Positions 47,645-59,826 of a stretch of DNA of 64,000 nt are shown piece by piece. Location: positions 105,490-169,489 of the forward strand of contig MU853194.1 in NCBI GenBank assembly GCA_033085395.1, in the 5' to 3' direction. Position numbers and translations under genes: made by a program. Origin of the DNA: Xanthoparmelia taractica (Eukaryota > Ascomycota > Lecanoromycetes > Lecanorales > Parmeliaceae). The first letter of the stretch is position 1; every line of letters begins with the position of its first letter. Under the pieces are notes generated by a model, which was not told where the DNA came from, did not search any database, and saw only the letters and a program-made list of their open reading frames with translations.

Positions 47645-48526
47645 ATGTCTTCATACTTGTACACTGCTCCTTTAGTGCCTTCACCCATCAGCATTGATCT
47701 TCCGCCAACTCTCACCTTTCTCTCCAATCCCATTTCTTACTATTTCAACGCAGATCCTCCTTACAACAATGTCGCTATGGGAGCACTCCTGTTCACCCCT
47801 CCATTGCTGACACCACGATTATTGCTTCTGCAACAAGGTACGTACCTTGGGCTAATTTTTCCATAATCTGTACCGGAATTCAATCGCAAGGCGTTTTCCG
47901 GGAATCGAAAAATTTATCCTTGATCTCGGGACCTGTTTGAAGCTTCAACCCGTCTACTAAGAAGAGAAAATACTGACGCTGAGTTCTTGACAGCGGGGGG
48001 AGGCACGGACCCGCACGCTTTCTCTGACTTTTGGCGAATACCCAGCGGCTCACCCAAACCTTCAGATCCTACAATGCTCCATGCCTTGGCGCGGATAATC
48101 TTCGATCAGACAGGTCTGCGGCTTACAAGCGTAATTACTATGTCTGGTACCGAGAAAGGGCTTGCTAGTGTCGAGGCTGGAAAGGCCCAACAGATGAGAA
48201 TGCTATTCATGGTCGAAGTCGCTGAGCTTGGATCAATACAGTCCGGCAATCCTTCATTCGGAAGGGACTTTGGATATGGATCTCAGGGACTTGACCTCAA
48301 CTCTGTCCCAATCGCTTTGAACTTTGACATGTTTAGGCGGCATGCGTGGTCGACGGAAGAAGACTTCAAAGAGCTCATCGATTCGGGCTTGTACCCCGTT
48401 GAAGAAAGGGCCCAGTATCGTATGATGCTGGATGCATTTGTTTTACACAAGCAGAACCTTGCGTACCTCGACTCTTTATATCAACACAGCCAAAGTGCTG
48501 GCTCGAGTCGTGGTCCCCACAAATAA
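47645..48526 (+). CDS. Nudix-fold protein with degenerate Nudix box
   Basis: Two exons, 47645-47837 and 47994-48526; 241 aa. The fold is recognised by the strand LLLLQQAGGGTDPHAFSDFWRIPSGS (intron after LLLLQQ), the segment PSDPTMLHALARIIFDQTGLRLTSV that corresponds to the Nudix box, and MRMLFMVEVAELG after it. Compared with the canonical REUxEE core, this protein has RIIFDQ, so the glutamates that hold the catalytic metal are missing or changed; GG before the box is also lost. Hydrolase activity is therefore doubtful and a binding role is possible. The intron is 156 nt (GTACGT...CTTGACAG). It ends QSAGSSRGPHK. Confidence 0.76.
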
Positions 48527-49265
48527 ATGGGCGAGACCAGCCGGCGTCAACATCTTAAACCTGACCAACGAGGCAGAAAACAACGCCTTGGAAGTCAGGG
48601 ATTACAAATTAAAGAGTTGATCTCAACACAAGATATATCCGCCAGTAGCCGGAGACATCACATCCAGCAGCTGGAAGAACACTTCCAATACCACTCATAT
48701 ACCGCAGCAACGGCATTCCTGTGTGCGCCACCCCATGCACTGAAGTTTGGCATAAGATTACCTGGGACTGACCTAGACTGGGGACGAAAGCTCGGTCTTA
48801 TTTTATGTAGCGAAGAATCTAACCTTACAAGAGGGGCAGTGACATATACAACCGCGGCTATTTTTATTGTTCCCTTCTTGCATTTACGCTGTCTTGAGGC
48901 AAGGACGAGCGCATTACCACGGGTTCCTGCATTTCGGAGATGAGTGCACATTTTTCGTGATAGCTCATTTTTCCCAACCTGGCGGAGTGATTGTTCAGCA
49001 ATCGGGTAGCAGACAGCGAGCGCCACCGAAACACTCACTTGATATGCCAGCGCTAAATCAATGCCATATCTGCATACAACTTTACCTGTCTTATTTCCAC
49101 CAATAATGGGATTGTGGCTACCCGACACTGCACATTTACTGCCAATCGGGTTTAAGAAAGTATGTCCGGTGAATTATTGCGGCCCATTCCACAATTCTCC
49201 ATCGCCTCGTGCCGCCATGCGAGGGCGCTGGAATTCAAGTTCCCAAGGTTGATCGATCTGCATCA
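48527..49265. other. Intergenic region
   Basis: Between the Nudix-like and FAD oxidoreductase genes. A 138-codon frame (48527-48943) has no recognisable features and is not called. Confidence 0.45.
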
Positions 49266-51305
49266 ATGATCACTATCATGTTCCTCGTATCACTTCTAAC
49301 GTGGCTTGTTGCTTTCACATCTCTCCTTGTCCAGGTCTATACCTGGGGTAATCCTAGGGGCTGCAAATGTGTACGATATGGGCTTTTTACGAAAAGAGAA
49401 GGCCGGGACTAACTCATCCAGAGTAGGCTCCTGGGGACGACTGCTGGCCGTCAACGTCTCAATGGAACGCATTCAACCAATCCCTCTCTGGAAAACTGAT
49501 CGCTGATGTCCCACCCGCTTTGCCATGCTACCCTGGCCCCGCATACAACGCGGAGGCATGTGCTGTTATCGACATCGAGCTGACCGAGCAGAGTTTTGTA
49601 TCCCAAAATCCTATCGCGCTGTCCTATCCAACAGGGTCATGCCCGCCCATCAATGCAACTGCTGGCTCCCCGTGTACAATTGCGGATCGGCCGACGGACA
49701 CATGTCCGAATGGTAATCACACAGCTGCGGCACCCGCTGGCACATGCTCTATAGGGGACCAGCCGAGATATACTGTGAATGCCACAGAGATTGCGGATGT
49801 AGTTGTAGGAGTAAATTTCGCACGGGAAAAGAATATCAGGCTTGTGGTACGAAATACGGGCCATGACATATTAAGAAGGTGAGTTGCCTTGCTTAAATCT
49901 CTATCTAAGCGCTTTCTGACTTCTCACAGGTCGACAGGCTATGGCAGTTTGCAGGTGTGGATACGATATCTAAGGACAGCCATCACATTCCAAGAAACCT
50001 ACCATCCATCCCACACGTGTTCCAAATCGACCTGGAAAGGAAGTGCCTTCGTGATTGGAGGTGGGTATACTTGGGAAGATGTATACATTGAGGCGGCGAA
50101 CAGAAATATGATTGCGGTGGGCGGTGGCACACCGGTACGTTGGCACTGTCTTCATTCTGCCGGCCTCTTCGCATGATATGCCGAACCTGACTGAGTCACA
50201 GACTGTCGGCTGTCTTGGTGGCTGGATGCAAGGCGGTGGACACAGTCCCGCAACCCATGAATTTGGTCTCGGGGCAGATCAAGTGCTTGAAGCTCAAGTT
50301 GTGCTAGCATCTGGAAGAGTAGTGACCGCATCTCCTTGCGAAAACTCGGATGTCTTCTTCGCCATTCGTGGTGGAGGTCCCAGCAGCTATGGAATTGTTG
50401 TCTCGACCGTCATCAAAGCTTATCCTACGAATAAAGTCGCTGCTCAAATACTGGGCTTTGCCCCTTTGGAGGCAAATGACTACCCGGCATTCATGGATGC
50501 TTTGGCTATTGTCCATCAGAATTACCCAAAGTTGTCTGACATCGGCTTCTCCGGCTACGGCTCCTGGTCAATCTACTCTCCAACTCCCCTCGTTGGCAAC
50601 TACTCTACCGGCTTCATCCATACTATTGCTGTGTTTGGAAAAACAGCTGCGGAGGCAGAAGGGCTTTTCGCTTCCACAGCAGCCCAGCTACAGAAATACA
50701 ATGGCACCAGTCTTTACATGACCACAAGGTACCTATCCTTCCCTACTTATGTCGCCTACTACAACGCGCTTTCCGGTATCGTGACTCCAGTCGGCCAGAC
50801 TGCGGCTCTAGGCTCTCGTTTACTTGACCGCGAAGCTCTTACTGGCAATGTCACTGCGTTGAAAACAATGCTGCAAACAATCGCCGGAACACCTGAGCAA
50901 GCAACGTCTAACAATATAGTGTTTGTCGGCGGCGGCCAAGTCTTCGCAGATGCTAAGGACCCTTACTCAGGCGTCAACCCGGCCTGGCGCCGAACTTACG
51001 TGCACAACATAGTCGCAAGGGGCTGGGCTCCAGGCTCATCGGACGCGACGATCCAAGCGGTCTACGACGATATCACCTACAACAAAACTCAGGCTATGAA
51101 AGACCTGGCGCCAAACACAGGGTGCTACATGAACGAGGCTGATCGCTTTGATCCGGACTACCTGCAGGACTTTTATGGAGAGCATAAGCGGAAACTGTCT
51201 GATATTAAGAGGAGGCGTGATCCGCGGAGCGTGTTTTACTGTCCGACTTGCATTGGTAGCGAAGGTTTTAGGGTCTGGCCTAGTGGGCAGATTTGTCTGC
51301 CATGA
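49266..51305 (+). CDS. Secreted FAD-linked oxidoreductase (berberine bridge enzyme-like)
   Basis: Four exons: 49266-49370, 49427-49878, 49930-50134, 50202-51305; 621 aa. The N terminus (MITIMFLVSLLTWLVAFTSLLVQ) is a signal peptide, followed by CKCAPGDDCWPSTSQW, the usual start of fungal secreted FAD_binding_4 proteins. The FAD domain has NIRLVVRNTGHD with His181, a candidate for covalent flavin linkage, then GGGYTWEDVY, PTVGCLGGWMQGGGHSP and ADQVLEAQVVLASG. The second cysteine anchor of bicovalent enzymes (GxCPTVG) is replaced by GGTPTVG, so a single linkage is expected. The BBE-type C terminus is present (YMNEADRFDPDYLQDFYGEHKRKLSDIKRRRDPRSVFYC). Substrate unknown. Introns are 51-67 nt. Confidence 0.9.
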
Positions 51306-52263
51306 GAAATACTGATGCATGCTGTTGTGTGTGGTCTAGCTTGAGTAATTGGGCAACGTACGCATGCCCGGTTGGCCGATCATGATTGAGAAGGACCTGG
51401 GCAGAATGTACAAGTCCTTGGTCCGTCGTCGCCCACGGAGTTCCTTTGTTGTGGCACGATCGCCTAATCGCTTTTAGCTTGGCGAACTGGAAGTCAGCGT
51501 TTTTGGAAGTTTCTAGCGACAGTGAGACCTTTTCCCTTTACTTCTCGTTAACATCATCGAGTACTTGGGTAGTCTTGGTATAGTTGACGATTTTTGTCTT
51601 CGATCGCCGAAAGACATTGTGAGAAACAAAGAGAAGAGTTCTGACAACAGCAAGCGGACGATGGAGATGCTCTGTGATGGGGCATCAGAGCAGAGATGCG
51701 ATGCTCTGTACAACGATATGCCAGTTCGCCTGCAGAACGATGCTCTCCTATCCGAGCAATCGCAGTTTCTTTTGCACTGCGAGATGCAGAAAATGTCCCG
51801 CGCGTTTCTGGGGACTTGTCGGAGGTGGATGGATGCCGCATGCTCCACTGTCTTTCTGGAACCCCAAGACACTGCGTCACACATTGCGTCTTAGATCTCT
51901 AGTTCCACTTCAACCATTGGCCTAGTCTTTCTCTTCTGTTGTTGCTGTTCTTACCGTAGATCCCTGGCGGACCTTCTTCACAATTGACCTTGCTAGATCG
52001 TTAACACGGAAAGAGCAATGGCCTTGAAAGTGCGAGCTCGTGCGGAACACCAAGGAGAGGGGAATACCAACCATAACACCCGCATCATTACCTAAGACCT
52101 CCCTGTGTTGTCTTTTGCAAACACTTCTTCAATCTCCGATCCGCGATGTTCTGCTTCTTCTGCACCCGCATCCCCTCTTCTCGTCATTCGACATCCACAT
52201 GTGCATCTTCTATCGCCGAATACCCTGCCCCTAACAGCCGATACCGAAGAGCAGGATCCACTT
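51306..52263. other. Intergenic region
   Basis: 3' flank of the oxidoreductase and promoter of the next gene. The frame containing the next start codon is open from 52105, which would add 53 Ser-rich residues. Confidence 0.45.
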
Positions 52264-54139
52264 ATGTCGTCCACCACAGACCGTCTTCCCCCACTGGGCA
52301 CGGCAGCACACCTCCCGCCTGGCGGACTGATCGCAATCGCCTGGTGCAGCGTCGGCCTCGCAGGCGCCTTCGGTATGTACATTTTCCGAGCATCTAGTCC
52401 CTAGTCCGCTCCACGCCTCGAGTCGCGAAACATAGTCTTTGGGGGACGAACAGGCTCTTGATATCATTCGAGGTGTCTCGATGCATTAGAACAATTTCCT
52501 CTCTAGAAGCATTTACTGACTCCGAAGCCGTGACAGTCATCGCTCGTACTTTGATCCGTATCGTCAAGGCCGAAGGCCTACGGTATGACGACTATTGGAT
52601 CTATCTGGCTTATCTCATCCTTTGCGTCAATGCTGCCCTTCAGACGGTTCAGACCCCTTATGTCTACCACCTCGTGCGGGTGAGGGCCGGAGTGGAGCCC
52701 CTTGGTCAAGGCTTCTTGGAGAATGGCAATACTTATCTGCGTTATGAGTTTGCGATCATTGGCCTCTTCTGGTCAATACTTTGGAGTGTGAGTGCACATT
52801 TTTGAGTCATATCTTCACGAACGGACTTTTGTTTGAGCCGCAGGACTTGCCTCGGGAGCCGTGGCGGCTTTCGATCTCCAGACTTTTTATACAACCTCTG
52901 TACTTTGCCTCGAAGCAGTTATACTGACTCGAAAGTGCGTAGGTGAAAGCGAGCTTCTTGGCCTTCTATTGGAAACTGTTTGATGGGCTGCCGAAGTACA
53001 AGAAGTGGTGGTTGATAGTTGCGATTTTTGCCTTCGTCTCTTATGTCGGATGCTGGATTGCGAGTGCACTGACTTGCCACCCGGCGTCTCTCTACTTCGA
53101 ATTCGGTACGCAACTCTTTTGGCGGCGACTGAAGAGGCCACTGATGTCATCAACCAGGTCAATGCTACAAGCCTATTGATATCAAAGGCTCGACCATCTC
53201 CATAGCCTACAGCACTGTACGTATCATTGAAGTTCATTTTCCCTTTTATAGGTAAAAACTAGATCTTGGCACCTGTATTCAGAGGTTGGACTCCGGGAAT
53301 GTCTTGGAAGGCTCGAATTTCCCCTTCTAACAGGCAATACTGACGGCAAATGTGTAATACAGACGGTAGACGTCCTCACTGATATCATGAGTAAGTGCAT
53401 CGTTCATGCTCATCGCCAAATGTCTCTTTCGGCTACTGTGGTGCCCAAAAAACTGCACACTGGTGACCTCTAACTAAAGGATAGTAATTTCTCTCCCGTT
53501 GAACCTCTTATACACGGTTCGTCTTGCACCGAAGCAGAAATTGGGTATCGCAGCCGTATTTTCCATCGGTATACTCATCATCTTGGTGGCTATCGCCCGT
53601 GCCGTACAGATTTCGAGAAAGGCGTTCGCAGACGGCGTCCTGTTGGCCCTTTGGGGCATCATTGAGTCCACCGTCTGTAAGTACCGACGTCTCTTAAAAA
53701 TCAGTCATACTCGGCTCCAGCTTCATGCTGTGTGGTGATCTGTATGAGGCTGATCTATGAACTCTTCTCCAAATCAGCTGTAATCGTAGGATGCCTTCCT
53801 CCATTCAAGTCCCTCTTCAAAGGCAGTGGATCCTTCCGGCGCTGCAAATCTCCAGCTTATAACAAGAACTTGGCACCGGCCATGCGCCTTAACGCCATAC
53901 GGCTTGGCAGCACCGAGGCGGGTGCTACTGCTAAGGCTGCACGGAGGGTCGTGTCAAAGCCGATTGATGGGGGACAGCATATGTATGATAGTGGGTACGA
54001 CGGCGGGATTGACGTGCCACCGGGTGCGATTGGCGTGAGAAGTGATTATGTGAGTTGTACTCTAGGTGTTTGGGAAAATAGTTGACGGGACTGATTGATC
54101 TGTGCGCAGGAGGTGATGAGCTACAAGAATGAGGCGTGA
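52264..54139 (+). CDS. Integral membrane protein of the fungal rhodopsin-like (Pth11-related) group
   Basis: Eight exons: 52264-52372, 52537-52787, 52943-53105, 53158-53216, 53363-53390, 53485-53676, 53778-54049, 54110-54139; 367 aa. Seven hydrophobic segments can be seen: GLIAIAWCSVGLAGAF, YWIYLAYLILCVNAAL, FAIIGLFWSILWSV, WLIVAIFAFVSYVGCWI, VLTDIMIISLPLNLLY, AAVFSIGILIILVAIARAV and LLALWGIIESTVSVIVGCLP. Signature features of the family are GLRYDDYWI near the second helix, SFLAFYWKLF in the third, a loop ending SLYFEFGQC, and IESTVSVIVGCLPPFKSLF at the last helix. These proteins resemble Pth11-type receptors without the CFEM domain; ligand and signalling role are unknown. Introns are 52-164 nt and exon 5 is only 28 nt. 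The cytosolic tail is Ala/Arg-rich. Confidence 0.83.
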
Positions 54140-56204
54140 TCTGTTGCCCTGAACGAATGAAGTCTGGAACACTGCTTGCGAGAGCTTTGCCTACATATTC
54201 GATAGCTAGAGAATTCAATTTCTTTTTTTAGTTCGAAAACCCTGATGACTCAAGGATTGCCGTCACTAATCGACGGATCACTCAGAGATAGAACGACGGT
54301 CCGGTTTTGGATTATATCTCAATACCGACGGGCCGATAGCCATCAAGGAGCGCTGATTGTATCATGTGTTGAGACTTGACCGAGTTTCGCTGTACGCCTT
54401 AATCCATAAGGGAAGCTAAGCACCGCTCAATTCATAGACACCATTTCCTGCGAAGAAAGTTGACGGCGATACATGCAACTGTACAGAAAGGCTAGGGGAT
54501 GGTCCATGATCATAGATAAGTCGTAGCTAGGTCTATCCAACGCATCTCTATATCGTAAAGATAGAGGTTGAGGTGCAAGCTTCAGCGCTTCGCTTATTTC
54601 GTTGGTGTCGCTTGAGCCTCGAGAAAAAGGTATGTCCAGGGACGGGGAAATAGTCTAATGAGCACGCAATGACGTGAGCATTGACTTCACATGCATCGGG
54701 TACATGGCCAAGGAGGTTGCCATTGTAATGTAGCAGCAACTCTGCTCTGTGGGGTGACAGCGAGACGATGAAGCGGCCTCGGTATTCGACACAGCGAGTA
54801 TGATTGTCATATCATGGCCTCACGGTGCATAGATAAAGTCCGTAAAGCAATTCAAAACAGCGCTAATAAAAAAGGCATAGATCAGGCTGTATCGGGTCTT
54901 TCTATACGAACATCTTTCGAGAGCCATTCGCTACCAACAGTATAGGTGTCATCACTCGTTTGCCAGGCCTTCGCTACAATACTCTCAAGAATCTAGCTTA
55001 CACGGAGTGATAAAATCGAGAGGTGTTGAACGACTGTTGGAGTTGCACGTCAACTTGTGAGGACAAAGGTGGTCACGCGGGCACCCACCTGCTCTGTTCA
55101 TACTTCACCAATATCGGAGCAATAAACGAGTGCAATTTACCAGCAGCGCAATAATGTCACAACCACATCTTTCAAAGGCGCTATGATGCTTTGTGAGACA
55201 AGCCCTTCAAACAATGGGTATGATAGCGTTTCGAATAATAGAAATGAATGATCAAGATAGGGAGACCGTGGTCCACCGCGGGTTACAGCAGATAATGCCC
55301 ACGGTAGCCCCCAATACATAATGACGGCTGAGACTGTGGCAGCCGTTGAACCGGGACGAATGAGCCCCCCGAGGCTCTGAGCTGTGACATAAGGGTTTTC
55401 CAACGTCAATTTTTTATAGAAACAGGTGTTTTCGCGACCAACGTCTCTCAAAGCTTCCATCAATTAGGTAAATAATTAGAGAACAACAGCAAGGGCCAAC
55501 AACACGTTAAGAAAGGTGTCGGAGTTTGAATCTTTCTGACATTGGGTCGGGTGAAGTTGTTGCGGAAGGGTAGGAAGGAAGTGCGCTAAACAACATCCCC
55601 TGTCCCCTGATAAGCGGGCCACAATAATGAAATGTTGGCCGTGCTTCGAATCCTCATCTTCCAACGCCGGTAATTCTTTGCCCAACATCCCAGCGATTGG
55701 TGACTGTTTCAGACTTGTGCCAACTGAATATGGCTGGACGGCTTACATATGATCATCCTTTTCGTCGCGGGATTCCGCAAGGATTTCCAGGCTCAGAGGC
55801 CTGCTAAAATGGATCACCCAACGAACAAAACCACCCTGCTGCGCCCTGTACAATAATAAGAATGCGAGACTGACCACTCCCCTCCTATCCATGGCGGCTC
55901 TTGAATACATGAGAACCTCTCCCACGCATCTCTCTCTCTCCAAGGCTTGGCTGCCCGTGTTTCATCACTGTATCACCAATGCTTTCCATATGAAGTAATA
56001 CATACAGCCTTTTCAACCACTGCTCTGCGCTTCTTGCATATTCTTGTCACATGAAATCATCGACAAGAATACCTTCCCCTCATTAAATCCATACATTAAG
56101 CCATATGGACTTATGACTTAATACAAGTTTATATCTCCACTGCTTTCCATGACAACCATAGGAACCAGTTACACAAGCATTCGAGCTCACTGCACGTCTG
56201 CAGA
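54140..56204. other. 2.1 kb intergenic region
   Basis: No gene recognised. Three short minus-strand frames between 55137 and 55943 were considered and not called. AT-rich start-proximal sequence precedes the next gene. Confidence 0.4.
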
Positions 56205-57422
56205 ATGGCGATCAAATATCGAGCCGCTCAACAATCTATTGCCATCAGTCAGATCCCGCCAGAAGATTCCAGCTTATCAGATATACCACCAGAAATACCT
56301 GCACCAGGACACAGTAGGGAACCCGCAATCTTGATGACAGATGCACCCGCTTTTGCCACGAAATCATCCACCCCGCTCAGTACCCCCTCGTCAGCTACTA
56401 CCACAAGCAGTCAAAGCTCCACAACGGCGGCGCCAACCCAAAGCGCTGCTGCGTCTAACAGCGGAGGTGGACTCAGTCGTGGTGCTATCGCGGCCATAGT
56501 TGTTCCGATTGCACTTCTGGCCATACTAGTTCCCATCCTTGTCCTGTGGTATCTCGACCGAAAGAATAGAGCGGCAGCAGAGAAAAGGTCCAGTCATCGA
56601 AGCTCGAAGGAAGCTATGCTCCAGAAGCGTTCGAGTATCCAGAAACCGCCGCAGCCGAAAGGTCCCAAACCAGCTCGCCCTGAACGGACACCCACACGTA
56701 CCGTAGTAGAGCCTCCAACACCAGAGGAACGCAACTCCCTGGGTCTATTCAACTTCGAGCTTTCGCCTCCATCTACGCCGGGCATGGGATGGATGACGCC
56801 CAGCCCCAGGTTCAGCATTGCACGAGCGCTCCAGATGCGCCGTTCACAAGCATCAATCGTTCAATCTCAGCCTCGTTCTTCGCAGGGAGAATCTGTTCGC
56901 CCTCGAACGGGTGACTCAGAGCGCTCACAGCGAAGCCAGACAGGGACCAGTATATTTGACCCACCCCCGCCATACGTGGTTGATGCTGCGCCACCCAAAC
57001 CGACATCACATTTTGCTCCTTTGGACCGAATAGGAACGCTTCAACATTTCCAGAGACCCACCATGCAACCAGCAATGACCCCGACGCTGCCTCCCATTGC
57101 AACCACCAACGGCGCTCTTAATGTTCAACAACCGAGCTATACACCTCGCCATACACCCCGTGCATCGAGTGAGATCTTGCAGCTACCGGATGTTTACGGT
57201 CGTGTTTACACTCAGTCGCCTTCACCTACTCTGTCCATGCACAATAGCTCTCATTTAAGTCGTCCATTCTCTTACACAGCGCCAGAGAGGAACTCGGATG
57301 TTTCTGTACTGTCAGACGAGCCAGAGCCATGGAGGAGGATAAGAGAATCGAATGCATCGTCAATTATCTCACCTATTGACAGCGACGAGAGCTCCACAAT
57401 ATATCCTCATCAGGTTATCTGA
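56205..57422 (+). CDS. Single-pass membrane protein with Ser/Thr-rich ectodomain and PPPPY motif
   Basis: A 405-aa single frame. Residues 45-90 are almost only Ser, Thr, Ala and Pro, followed by a membrane helix GAIAAIVVPIALLAILVPILVLWYL and a basic stop-transfer sequence (DRKNRAAAEKRSSHR). The long tail is Pro/Ser/Arg-rich and contains FDPPPPYVV, a PPxY-type site for WW domains such as those of Rsp5-like ubiquitin ligases. The layout is like fungal Mid2/Wsc-type sensors, but no signal peptide and no WSC domain are present, so the true N terminus may lie in an upstream exon not found here. Function unknown. Confidence 0.72.
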   Translation: MAIKYRAAQQSIAISQIPPEDSSLSDIPPEIPAPGHSREPAILMTDAPAFATKSSTPLSTPSSATTTSSQSSTTAAPTQSAAASNSGGGLSRGAIAAIVVPIALLAILVPILVLWYLDRKNRAAAEKRSSHRSSKEAMLQKRSSIQKPPQPKGPKPARPERTPTRTVVEPPTPEERNSLGLFNFELSPPSTPGMGWMTPSPRFSIARALQMRRSQASIVQSQPRSSQGESVRPRTGDSERSQRSQTGTSIFDPPPPYVVDAAPPKPTSHFAPLDRIGTLQHFQRPTMQPAMTPTLPPIATTNGALNVQQPSYTPRHTPRASSEILQLPDVYGRVYTQSPSPTLSMHNSSHLSRPFSYTAPERNSDVSVLSDEPEPWRRIRESNASSIISPIDSDESSTIYPHQVI

Positions 57423-57846
57423 ACCTCCAGCACGGCGGGGAATCCTACGCTTTCATGATATCCACTGCAGCGTTTGAGCGTACATTGTCACTGTCCTTAT
57501 AATAATAATTGAATAAATGAAATAATCAAATCTGATGCAGTGCTCCGAGTCCTGTTCTTGTGTGCTTCGCATGAACTCTCAATGCACAGCGGCTAACCAA
57601 TAGCGATAAGATATCTGGATTACATAATGATCGATTATCCCATCACCAGCATGGATGAACCACCCAACGCTTTCATCCCTAACCGAACAACAAGTTGACC
57701 TGCCAAATTCTCAGCATGGGAACCTATTGGATAAATTCCTGAGCGCACTATCACTGACAAATTAAATAAATCGATCACGAACACAAGGAGCTTTAAGGAG
57801 GGAGGCATTGGTTGAGCATACACATCACGCACGGGCTATGGACCGG
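57423..57846. other. Intergenic region
   Basis: Between the membrane protein gene and the AIM3-like gene, same strand. Nothing specific seen. Confidence 0.45.
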
Positions 57847-59176
57847 ATGAAGAACGTGGCCAAGGGGGGTTGGCATCCTCCAGTACGCTCGGAACATAAA
57901 CATATCAATCAAGTGGTATGCAGTCCTGAGTCCCCATTTTGAATCCTGAGGAACGCTGACTCAAGATGGATAGGCAGGATGGGTCGGCCACGGCAAAGAA
58001 ACAAACAGCTCCCCCAGGACAACAACCCACAGCTCTCGTCCTCTCGCATCCCTCAAAGATCCTGATAGCTTCGGTCCACCTCCAAAGAATGTAAATTTCC
58101 ACGGTGAGGCAGCAGTCGCTAAAGCTATCACGCCTGACCGAAGAGGAACGGGGGCATCGTTGCCCGCAGGAGAGACACGAGCGATCGAGGCTGGAGAGCA
58201 TGAAGCGGCGCAAGCTGTTTCAAAGGCTGCCCCGCCGCCCGTCCCGTATCGAGCAAACACGACAGGCTTGTCTACCGCAGGTCTACCACAGCCTCCGGTT
58301 CGGCGACTCGAGACTGGGGAACAGTCCGCTTCAGCCAGTCCGGCTGCAAAGCCAAAACCCTCGCTGCCCCCACGACTACACCCAAGACAGAACTCGCATC
58401 CTACAGCAAATGCACCTTCACCTCCGCCAGACTACAGCACTGCTACGCAACAGCAACCTACCCAAGATGCGTATCTCAATCAAGGGGCTTTAGGCCGGCT
58501 CGGGAAAGCGGGCGTCTCTGTCCCTGGTCTTGGCATAGGTGCAGCGCGGGGAGGGCAGGGAGGCTCGCAGGTTTCGAACCCATGGCGTAATGAATCCAGC
58601 TCGAATACAACCTCTACATCCAGCCCAACTACGACTCAAAGCCCGTCAATAACCGGCCTTCAATCCCGCTTCGGAGCGATGACCACCTCTCCCACATCTC
58701 CCTCACCCAATGACCCGCCGACACCATCCCAAGGTACTTCCTTTGCCCAAAAGCAAGCCGCCCTCCGCACCGCCTCCCAATTCCGGAACGATCCCTCCTC
58801 TATCACACTCTCTGACGCGCGAAGCTCCGCGGCGACAGCGAATAATTTCCGGGAACTACACGGCGAGCAGGTAGCTACGGGCTGGAAAGGCGCGAATGCA
58901 CTGAACAAGAAATATGATGTTGCGAATCGAGTCAATGGGATCGCCGGCCAGAATGGGAGTGCATCACCAGCAAGAGAAGATGGGCCAGTCGCCAGGCGCG
59001 ACAATACTGCGAGTCCGGCTACTAGTGGAGAAGGCATGCCCACGTCTCCATGGGCGGACGAGCCGAGTCAGAGTGCTTTTAGGAAGCCGCCTCCGCCTCC
59101 ACCTGTGAAGAGGACCGGCACAGGAAGCGGTGGGGCTCCCCCACCTGTGCCAATGGGAAGCAAGCCTAGGACATGA
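57847..59176 (+). CDS. AIM3-like proline-rich actin-patch protein
   Basis: Two exons, 57847-57915 and 57974-59176; 423 aa. The N terminus MKNVAKGGWHPP...INQV is joined by a 58-nt intron with CTGAC to AGWVGHGKE, then RPLASLKDPDSFGPPPKNVNFHG. A poly-Pro middle (PPPVPYR, PSLPPRLHP) is followed by GALGRLGKAGVSVPGLGIG, LQSRFGAM, and the conserved block FAQKQAALRTASQFRNDPSSITLSDARSSAATANNFRELHGEQVATGWKGANALNKKY (given here in part as a landmark). The protein ends in PPPPPPVKR and PPPVPMGSKPRT, likely SH3 ligands. This arrangement matches my memory of yeast AIM3 and its filamentous-fungus relatives, which localise to cortical actin patches; the assignment is inference. Confidence 0.72.
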
Positions 59177-59826
59177 GATGATGGGACATTGGATTCGCTC
59201 AGGCATGATAGATATGACTTATATACCCTAATTGAAATCTTTCTTGCGATTGCCAATCCGTGCCTTTCAACCTTTTCGAAGCATCATACTACTACTCATT
59301 GAACGAACCTGTTGCGCACAGGTGATCATGCCTTGCGATGCTGAATCAACCTTGGAATCCCTTCTTGCCACAATCGACATAAGATATATCCGTGACTCTA
59401 AGACTCAGCCAAGGTAGGCAGTGCTCTTCATGATTATGTATCAAATCCGCTACCCCTGCTCCTTTAGCTCACTCGCTAAAAGCGGTGGCTGATCAGAGGT
59501 ACGTAAGGTATCTCTCTCAGTCATCAAGCCGAATACGATCGGAAATGTACTTATACACTCCAAGCAATGAGGCGGGCAATACATAAGCAACCTTCGTGCT
59601 GCTCTTCAATAGAGAATCTCCACCACAGAACGTATCCATAACACACATTCCGTATTCTAACCTTCATCGCCCACCAACCATCATCGCCACCCACACATCC
59701 TTCCCCATCGTCCACCTCGTTTTCCCTTTCCCCCACAACACCACTCCAACACCCTCCCCCCTTCCCACTGCCCCCCTTTCCCACCACAAACCACACAACA
59801 AACAAACCCACAAAACCACAACAAAT
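59177..59826. other. Intergenic region
   Basis: Upstream of the small basic gene. The last 150 bp are C-rich on the plus strand (many CCCC and CACC words), probably its promoter and 5' UTR. Confidence 0.45.

Noticed and set aside
48527..48943. 138-codon frame directly after the Nudix-like gene
   Set aside because: Gln/Arg/His mixture without domain, overlaps a longer antisense frame of equal quality; treated as chance.
55137..55943. Three minus-strand frames (108, 70 and 66 codons) with some hydrophobic stretches
   Set aside because: Tried joining them through the GTAAGC near 55744; results had stops or different frames and no recognisable family.
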